Below are positions 58,739 through 64,000 of a stretch of DNA of 64,000 nt, piece after piece. How positions within the stretch are numbered: the first letter of the stretch is position 1; each line of letters begins with the position of its first letter. The stretch lies in the NCBI RefSeq assembly GCF_963575615.1, contig NZ_CAUYTL010000006.1, positions 1 to 64,000 on the forward strand. The letters are read 5' to 3'. The notes under the pieces are model-generated. The model did not search any database. It saw only the letters and a list, made by a program, of their open reading frames with translations, and was not told where the DNA came from. A program made the translations under genes and the position numbers. Source of the stretch: Listeria_A hofi. GTDB taxonomy: Bacteria; Bacillota; Bacilli; Lactobacillales; Listeriaceae.

Positions 58739-60481
58739 ATGAGACAAAGTAGCTGGATTGGTCCTTATATTAAACAAAATCGGATGCTTTTCCTCTGGGT
58801 TATTTTGCTTGGTTTGCTAACAGTATTTTCAACGGGGGCGTTGATGTTTACGTCGGGGTATTTGATTTCGACAGCGGCAACGATTCCGGAGACGATTTTA
58901 TTGATTTATGTACCGATCGTTGGGGTTCGGGCATTTGGGATTATGCGTGCGGTATCGCGGTATATTGAACGATTGGCGAGTCATTCGCTCGTTTTGCGAA
59001 TTTTGGCTAAGATGCGTGTGCGTTTGTATCGTATTATTGAACCGCAGGCGTTATTGATGCGTTCGCGTTATCGGACGGGCGATATTTTGGGGCTGTTATC
59101 GGATGATATTGAGCATTTGCAAAATTATTATTTGACGACGCTATTGCCGAATATTGTAGCGATGGTTTTGTATGGCGGTATTGTGATCTCACTCGGCGTC
59201 TTTTCGATACCGTTCGCGATTTTATTTTTCGCCTATATTGCTTTGCTTGTGCTTGTGATGCCTTGGGTTTCGTTGCTTTATGCCCGTGGGAAAAATGCGT
59301 ACATGAAGCAGGAGCGGAATAAGTTGTATCAAAAATTCACGGATGCGGTATTCGGGATTAGTGACTGGATGTTTAGTGGACGTGAAAAAAACTTTATTGC
59401 GAGTTATGAGGCGGATGAGAAGTTGCTTTTGGCAGCAGAGACGAAGCAGGCGCGTTTTGCGTCGTTGCGGGACTTTGTTGGGCAACTGATTATCGGTGTC
59501 ATGGTGCTTTCGATGGTGTATTGGACGAATCGGCAAGCTGTGGATGGCGTTTTTGAGCCAACATTTATTGCAGCGTTCGTGTTGGCGATTTTGGCATTAT
59601 CGGAGAGCTTTATTCCGGTGAGCAATGCAGTCAGTGATGGCTCGCTTTATAAGGATTCGATTACGCGATTGGAAGAAATTGAAGATGCAGAACTTCTGAC
59701 TTGGGAAGAGGAAGGGGCGCTTGAAAAAATCGCTATTGATACGGAAAATGTGACTTTGCGCACGGAGAAACTGACTTTTAGTTACGCGGAATCGAAGGCA
59801 CCGGTTTTACGTGATTTGGATTTTGAGTTGAAGCAGGGCGAGAAGGTCGCGATTTTGGGTCGGAGTGGTACTGGGAAATCGACTTTTTTGAAATTAGTGC
59901 AAGGAGCTTTGACGCCGACATCCGGAAGGGTAACGTTGAATGGAGATGATGTCGCAAGGCTCAGACCGCAAATCGCGGAGATGATTTCGATGCTGAATCA
60001 GAAGGCGCATTTGTTTAATACAACCGTTTTGAATAATATTCGGATGGGTAATCAGGATGCAACGGATGAGGAAGTGGCGGAAGTTGCGAAACAGGTGAAG
60101 CTGCACGACTTCATTATGAGTATGCCGGATGGTTATCGGACGCAGATGACGGAGATGGGCGCGCGTTTTTCTGGTGGCGAACGACAACGGATTGCGCTGG
60201 CTCGGATTTTGCTGCAGGATACACCGATTGTTGTGCTGGATGAGCCTACTGTTGGGCTTGATCCGATTACGGAGAAGGAATTGCTCGGCACGATTTTTGA
60301 GACGCTGCAAGGAAAGTCGCTCGTTTGGGTGACGCATCATCTTGTTGGTGTGGAGAAAATGGATCGGGTGTTGTTCTTGGAAAATGGTGATGTGATTATG
60401 GACGGGACGCATCAGGAATTGTTACAGACCGAAGAGCGGTATCGTCACTTGTATGAATTGGATCGTCCGATTAAATTATAA
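58739..60481 (+). CDS. cydC: ABC transporter CydC-type subunit for cytochrome bd assembly
   Basis: Second subunit of the exporter, 580 residues. Six membrane segments (about 18-300) precede a nucleotide-binding domain with Walker A GRSGTGKST near 375, signature FSGGERQRIALARIL, and Walker B IVVLDEPTVGLD with H-loop VWVTHH. The start ATG directly follows the previous stop. The last gene of the cyd operon. Bacillus naming may reverse the C and D letters. Confidence 0.9.
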   Translation: MRQSSWIGPYIKQNRMLFLWVILLGLLTVFSTGALMFTSGYLISTAATIPETILLIYVPIVGVRAFGIMRAVSRYIERLASHSLVLRILAKMRVRLYRIIEPQALLMRSRYRTGDILGLLSDDIEHLQNYYLTTLLPNIVAMVLYGGIVISLGVFSIPFAILFFAYIALLVLVMPWVSLLYARGKNAYMKQERNKLYQKFTDAVFGISDWMFSGREKNFIASYEADEKLLLAAETKQARFASLRDFVGQLIIGVMVLSMVYWTNRQAVDGVFEPTFIAAFVLAILALSESFIPVSNAVSDGSLYKDSITRLEEIEDAELLTWEEEGALEKIAIDTENVTLRTEKLTFSYAESKAPVLRDLDFELKQGEKVAILGRSGTGKSTFLKLVQGALTPTSGRVTLNGDDVARLRPQIAEMISMLNQKAHLFNTTVLNNIRMGNQDATDEEVAEVAKQVKLHDFIMSMPDGYRTQMTEMGARFSGGERQRIALARILLQDTPIVVLDEPTVGLDPITEKELLGTIFETLQGKSLVWVTHHLVGVEKMDRVLFLENGDVIMDGTHQELLQTEERYRHLYELDRPIKL

Positions 60482-60498
60482 GTAGAGTATTAAAAAGG

Positions 60499-60540
60499 CC
60501 TGTTTTTGTTGTTTTTGACAATGAGAACAGGTTTTTTTAT
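60499..60540 (+). terminator. Terminator after the cyd operon
   Basis: CCTGTTTT and AGAACAGG form the stem, followed by seven T. It closes cydABDC. Confidence 0.8.
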
Positions 60541-60663
60541 GTTGTGATAAAGTTGATATTTGCATTAGGAAGTTTACTTTGAGTGTGCAAAAAAATAGTA
60601 GACATCGATGCGTTGCAGGAGAGTATATTGTGATGCATGTGATTTTTTTACGTTAAGAAAAGC

Positions 60664-60710
60664 TTTACATTTACGGTTAAGTTTTATATAATTAAGGAAC
60701 TTAATTAAGT
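60664..60710 (+). promoter_or_regulatory. Promoter and palindrome of the ROK-HAD-MFS operon
   Basis: TTTACA at 60664-60669 and TATAAT at 60687-60692 are 17 bases apart. A perfect palindrome ACTTAATTAAGT at 60699-60710 lies just after the expected start site and could be the operator of the ROK-like regulator. Confidence 0.72.
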
Positions 60711-60741
60711 GTTTTAAATATGTTTTGAAGTGGTGAAATAA

Positions 60742-61734
60742 ATGGAAAATAAGCATGTGGTGAAAGTCGCGAATTTGGATAAAGTCAGGAGTGTTTTGTT
60801 CAAACATGGTTCAGCGACGAAAGCGAAGTTGGCGAGTGAGTCGGATATAAGTAGGGTTACGGTGAATGGGCTTGTCAAAGAACTAGTGGAGGCTGGCGAG
60901 TTTATCGGTGGGGAATTGATTCATCCTAAAATTGGCCGTCCGTCTGTGCATTATCATTTTAACTATAATTTTGAGCACTATATGTTAATTTCGATTCAAG
61001 AGGCGGCTGGGAAATTACATATTATTGCTCGCGTTGTGAACATGCGTGGGGATGTGAAACTGAGGAAATGTTATCCGATGGAAGAGGTAGAAGTAGGTGT
61101 AGTTGTAGATGCTGTCAAAGAAATTTTGACAGAAAAAATAGCGGTTACAAGCATTGCAATCTCGATTCCTGGCAAGACAATTGGTTCTAAAATTGCGGTT
61201 AGTTGGCGCAATGCACTCAACGGTTGGGATTTGGAGACAGAGATAGGGGACAGATTTGGAATCCCTGTTTATGTGGAGAATGACGCAAATCTTGCAACGA
61301 TTGGTTACTGCAAAGCGGTGAAAGTTCCTGAAACAGATTATGTAGTTGGAATTTATTATTTGCCGATGAGTATGCCAGGCACGAGTCTCTTTCACAATAA
61401 TCGGCTTTTCAGAGGTCAAGATGGCTTGGCGGGGGAAGCCCGGTATTTGCCACAGTTGATTGGTCAAGAATGTGCAAGTTCGTTTGATGAATCGGTGCAG
61501 AATTTGTTGGAGATTATCGGTATTTACAATAGTCTTTTGGCGCCGCATACATTTGTGATTCATATGGCGGGGCTGAGCCAGGCCGAGTTTGAGTTGCGAA
61601 TATCTGAGAATGGGATTTTGCAAGATCAGCCGAACAAGGCACAATTTTTCTGCGCGGATTCTTTTGATGAGGATGTCATGGCGGGCTTACAGTGGCTCGC
61701 GATGTCAGGTGTAGCGTATCTCACCCTGAAATAG
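60742..61734 (+). CDS. ROK-like regulator with atypical zinc-less domain
   Basis: A 330-residue protein with an N-terminal winged helix (about 14-62, LFKHGSATKAKLASESDISRVTVNGLVKELV) and a ROK-like domain with SIPGK, YVENDANLATIGY and a loop FRGQDGLAGEARYL. It lacks the Cys zinc cluster (CxCGxxGC) seen in the window's XylR; only Gly-Gln-Glu-Cys occurs there, so sugar phosphorylation is unlikely and a regulator role is favoured. It leads an operon with a small protein, a Cof-type phosphatase and an MFS transporter gene. Effector unknown. Confidence 0.75.
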   Translation: MENKHVVKVANLDKVRSVLFKHGSATKAKLASESDISRVTVNGLVKELVEAGEFIGGELIHPKIGRPSVHYHFNYNFEHYMLISIQEAAGKLHIIARVVNMRGDVKLRKCYPMEEVEVGVVVDAVKEILTEKIAVTSIAISIPGKTIGSKIAVSWRNALNGWDLETEIGDRFGIPVYVENDANLATIGYCKAVKVPETDYVVGIYYLPMSMPGTSLFHNNRLFRGQDGLAGEARYLPQLIGQECASSFDESVQNLLEIIGIYNSLLAPHTFVIHMAGLSQAEFELRISENGILQDQPNKAQFFCADSFDEDVMAGLQWLAMSGVAYLTLK

Positions 61735-61749
61735 TGAGGAGTGTTGGCA

Positions 61750-62004
61750 ATGAGGGGATTGTTGAAAGTTGAGAACCACCAATGTCAGTGGGAGCATGAT
61801 GTGCGTTGTAAGCTGTCGCAGAATAGTTTGTATATGATGGCGATTCAGCAGGAGTCGGATTATGTAACGATTATTCCAATCCATAAAATCTTGGCGACAT
61901 ACGAGTTAGGTAATCGTGCTGGGCTGAGATTTCAAGACGCTGGATTTACGTATAGTATTCAAAATGAAGCATTGGTTGCAAAATTATGGGAAGCGGTGAA
62001 ATAG
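61750..62004 (+). CDS. Small conserved-looking protein of unknown function
   Basis: An 84-residue protein, not recognised. Start at ATG 61750 with GAGGAG about ten bases upstream; a GTG at 61741 is an alternative. It has mixed alpha/beta character (NSLYMMAIQQESDYVTIIPIHKILATYEL) and a Trp-containing C-terminus. It lies 15 bases after the ROK-like gene and abuts the phosphatase gene directly, so it belongs to the operon. It could be an accessory protein of the regulator or phosphatase. Confidence 0.6.
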   Translation: MRGLLKVENHQCQWEHDVRCKLSQNSLYMMAIQQESDYVTIIPIHKILATYELGNRAGLRFQDAGFTYSIQNEALVAKLWEAVK

Positions 62005-62805
62005 ATGATTAAATTAGTGATTACGGATATGGATGGTACTTTTTTAGATAGCAAGGGCGAGTTCAATCGTGAATTGTACCAGGAAGTAAAGGAAATGATG
62101 ATACGTAAAAATGTGGCTTTCGCAGCCTGTACTGGGAAACAATGTGATCGTGTGGAGCAACTATTTGGGCCAGAGGATACGAAAGATTTGTGGATTCTAG
62201 GTGACAGTGCAGCGCGGATTAAGCGAAACGGGGAGTTTGTCTATGAGTCACTAATTAAGAATAAATTGGGGCTTGAGATGATTGCGAAATTGGAAGCGTA
62301 TCGTCTAGATTATGTGATTATTGCTTGTACTTCGGCGGGGGCGATTGTGAAGGATACGGTTCCGGATGAGCTTTTTAATCGGATGAAATACTCGTATTCG
62401 GAATTGCGTCGGGTAGCTGATTTTAGTGAAATTGATGTTGATTTTGTGAAAATTTCAATTTATGATGTGAAAGAAGATAGCTTTCAGACGCGGACACAAT
62501 TGGAGGAATTTTTTGATAAGGCGTATATTGTGGCTTCAGAAGGGGCTTGGATTGATATTTCGGATGTTGGCGTTCACAAAGGGACAACGGTGGCTAGGCT
62601 ACAGGAGATTCTTGGCGTGACACATGATGAAACAATGGTCTTCGGTGATGGGCTGAATGATTTGGAGTTGATGGAGGCCGGGCTTTATAGTTTTGCGATG
62701 CGGAATGGTTTTCCCGAAACAAAAGAGGTAGCTAATTTTATCACACGGTCGAACGATGAGGATGGAGTATTGCGCACGATTAAGCAGATTTTAACATTGC
62801 AGTGA
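62005..62805 (+). CDS. HAD superfamily phosphatase, Cof subfamily
   Basis: A 266-residue cytoplasmic phosphatase of the Cof/YbjI type. Nucleophile Asp8 and Asp10 are in LVITDMDGTFLD; the motif 2 Thr is in AACTGK; GVHKGTTVARL holds the conserved Lys; and VFGDGLNDLELMEAG is motif 4. It likely dephosphorylates a sugar phosphate or a flavin-like substrate. The MFS gene starts 24 bases after the stop, making a phosphatase-transporter pair like E. coli ybjI-ybjJ. The start directly abuts the previous gene. Confidence 0.9.
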   Translation: MIKLVITDMDGTFLDSKGEFNRELYQEVKEMMIRKNVAFAACTGKQCDRVEQLFGPEDTKDLWILGDSAARIKRNGEFVYESLIKNKLGLEMIAKLEAYRLDYVIIACTSAGAIVKDTVPDELFNRMKYSYSELRRVADFSEIDVDFVKISIYDVKEDSFQTRTQLEEFFDKAYIVASEGAWIDISDVGVHKGTTVARLQEILGVTHDETMVFGDGLNDLELMEAGLYSFAMRNGFPETKEVANFITRSNDEDGVLRTIKQILTLQ

Positions 62806-62828
62806 ACGTAGCAGAAAAAGGAGTTTAT

Positions 62829-63995
62829 ATGGAGAAAAAATGGTATTATGCGATTTTGATTATTTTTACGACGTGTGGATTTAGTTTTTCGAGTTGGATT
62901 TCGCGAACGCCGGAATTGCGGGACGCGTTGCATGCGACGACTGGGACGATGGGCATTATTTTGCTCGGGTTGTCGATGGGGTCGATTCTCGGATTGGTTC
63001 TGGCTAACTTTTTTGTGCGGGCGCGGGGCGGAAGATTTGCGATTATGACGAGTGCGTTTTTCATGTTTAGTGGGTTTATTACGCTTTCGATTGGTGCGCT
63101 TATGGCTGGACAAATCGTGGTTTTCGCGGCGCTATTTATTTTTGGAATGGGCGCGGGAATGTGTAATGTTGCGATGAACCTGGAAGGAACCGAGATTGAG
63201 TATCGGATTCAAAAAACAATTATGCCAGTCTTGCATGCGGCGTTTAGTATCGGAACGCTTGTGGGAGCTGGAATCGGAGCGCTTTTTATCAAATTAGGCA
63301 TATCGGTCAGTTGGCATTTGACGATTATGGCGTGTTTGTTGTTCATGATTCTGATGACTTCAACGCGGTTTGTGCCGGCGGGAATTGGTAAAGATTCGGT
63401 AGCGGATAAGAATGTGAGTGCGGAGGAAAGGGCTCTGGACAGACGTTTGTGGTTGAACAAGCGGACGGTAGCGCTGGCGCTTATGGCACTCTGTCTCGCG
63501 TTTGTTGAAGGCTCGGCGAATGACTGGATTCCGCTCGCGATGGTGGATGGTTATAACGTTTCACACAGTTTTAGTACGATTATTTATGGCGTTTTCTTGA
63601 CTGGTATGATTAGCGGGCGGTTGGTGAGTGGTCGTCTAATTGATACGTACGGCCGTGTGTTGTTACTCCGCATCGCTGTAGCACTTGCTGCCGTTGGCTT
63701 GCTACTCGTTATTTTGAAAATTTCTATCGTTCTATGTGTTATCGCGATTTTCTTATGGGGACTTGGCGCTTCGCTCGGTTTCCCAATGACGATTTCAGCA
63801 GCTGGGGATGAGAGTCAGTTTGCGGTGCGGCGTGTAAGTTTGGTGACGTTGGCTGGATATAGTGCATCACTTGCAGGACCACCGCTACTTGGTTTTTTAG
63901 CGAATCATTTTGGTTTGCTTAACGCGTTTATTTTCGTGCTTATCGCAATTTGTGTGGCGGGCTTGTTTACGAGTAATGTGGCGAAGATAAAGTAG
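62829..63995 (+). CDS. MFS transporter (YbjJ-like)
   Basis: A 388-residue permease with 12 membrane segments. GFSFSSWISRTPELRDALHATTGTMGIILLGLSMGSILGL is the N-terminal pattern of the YbjJ/FucP-like group. Motif A-like residues are seen (GRFAIMTSA). The start at 62829 (MEKKWYYAIL) has AAAAAGGAG upstream; a GTG 27 bases earlier has no ribosome site. It ends five bases before the window edge, so further operon members could follow. Substrate unknown; pairing with a Cof phosphatase suggests a sugar or vitamin-like compound. Confidence 0.85.
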   Translation: MEKKWYYAILIIFTTCGFSFSSWISRTPELRDALHATTGTMGIILLGLSMGSILGLVLANFFVRARGGRFAIMTSAFFMFSGFITLSIGALMAGQIVVFAALFIFGMGAGMCNVAMNLEGTEIEYRIQKTIMPVLHAAFSIGTLVGAGIGALFIKLGISVSWHLTIMACLLFMILMTSTRFVPAGIGKDSVADKNVSAEERALDRRLWLNKRTVALALMALCLAFVEGSANDWIPLAMVDGYNVSHSFSTIIYGVFLTGMISGRLVSGRLIDTYGRVLLLRIAVALAAVGLLLVILKISIVLCVIAIFLWGLGASLGFPMTISAAGDESQFAVRRVSLVTLAGYSASLAGPPLLGFLANHFGLLNAFIFVLIAICVAGLFTSNVAKIK

Positions 63996-64000
63996 GTATC

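Overview
The window looks like chromosome from a low-GC Firmicute of the Listeria group. The ATP-grasp is from gene order and content: an acyl-CoA synthetase gene, tadA and cydABCD in one block, a TPP-riboswitch-led tenA-thiM-thiD-thiE operon, an oligopeptide-type binding protein with two permeases but no ATPase, and strong AGGAGG-type ribosome binding sites with frequent GTG and TTG starts. A xylose-utilising Listeria relative, rather than L. monocytogenes itself, fits the xylAB genes. The species call is inference from memory of gene order.

Layout. 1-77 is the 3' end (domains V and VI) of a group II intron whose body lies left of the window and which has entered the tail of a DMT transporter gene. 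1096-4893 holds a universal stress protein and the thiamine salvage operon. 4937-9032 is a two-gene FtsX-type ABC exporter. 9191-10224 is a three-gene phage-derived cassette (Cys-motif protein, ArpU-like regulator, BhlA/UviB holin-like protein). 10276-13835 is the peptide-uptake operon on the minus strand. 14002-16944 has single genes: an RlaP-type nucleotidyltransferase, a DUF1269 protein, a VOC protein, and an orphan Phd/YefM antitoxin gene joined to a GNAT acetyltransferase gene.

17119-30447 is the central system: a LacI regulator and a ten-gene plus-strand cluster matching the E. coli ycj cluster gene for gene (phosphorylase, binding protein, two permeases, YcjQ/R/S-type dehydrogenase, isomerase and oxidoreductase, GH65 phosphorylase, beta-phosphoglucomutase). 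A glycerate kinase gene, not part of the E. coli cluster as I recall it, is inserted. The likely task is uptake of glucosyl- or gulosyl-glycerate-like compounds, conversion of gulosides to glucosides through 3-keto intermediates, phosphorolysis, and feeding of glucose phosphate and phosphoglycerate into glycolysis. A structured tandem repeat sits inside this cluster.

30502-40126 carries an XRE-cupin regulator with a LysE exporter, an AlgI/DHHW O-acetylation pair, ahpCF, a PucR-type regulator and a MarR-MATE pair. 40171-48706 is a xylose and xyloside regulon: xylA, xylB, a ROK-type XylR, a GH31 alpha-xylosidase and a GPH symporter, with matching operators at both promoters.

48707-51427 is an accessory patch: a MazF-type toxin with only the tail of an antitoxin, a secreted beta-helix protein, and a compact Fst-type type I toxin-antitoxin locus with a 34-codon toxin, a convergent antisense RNA and visible pairing elements. 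51428-60481 returns to core genes (GNAT, acyl-CoA synthetase, tadA, cydABCD). 60742-63995 is an operon of a ROK-like regulator, a small protein, a Cof-type phosphatase and an MFS transporter.
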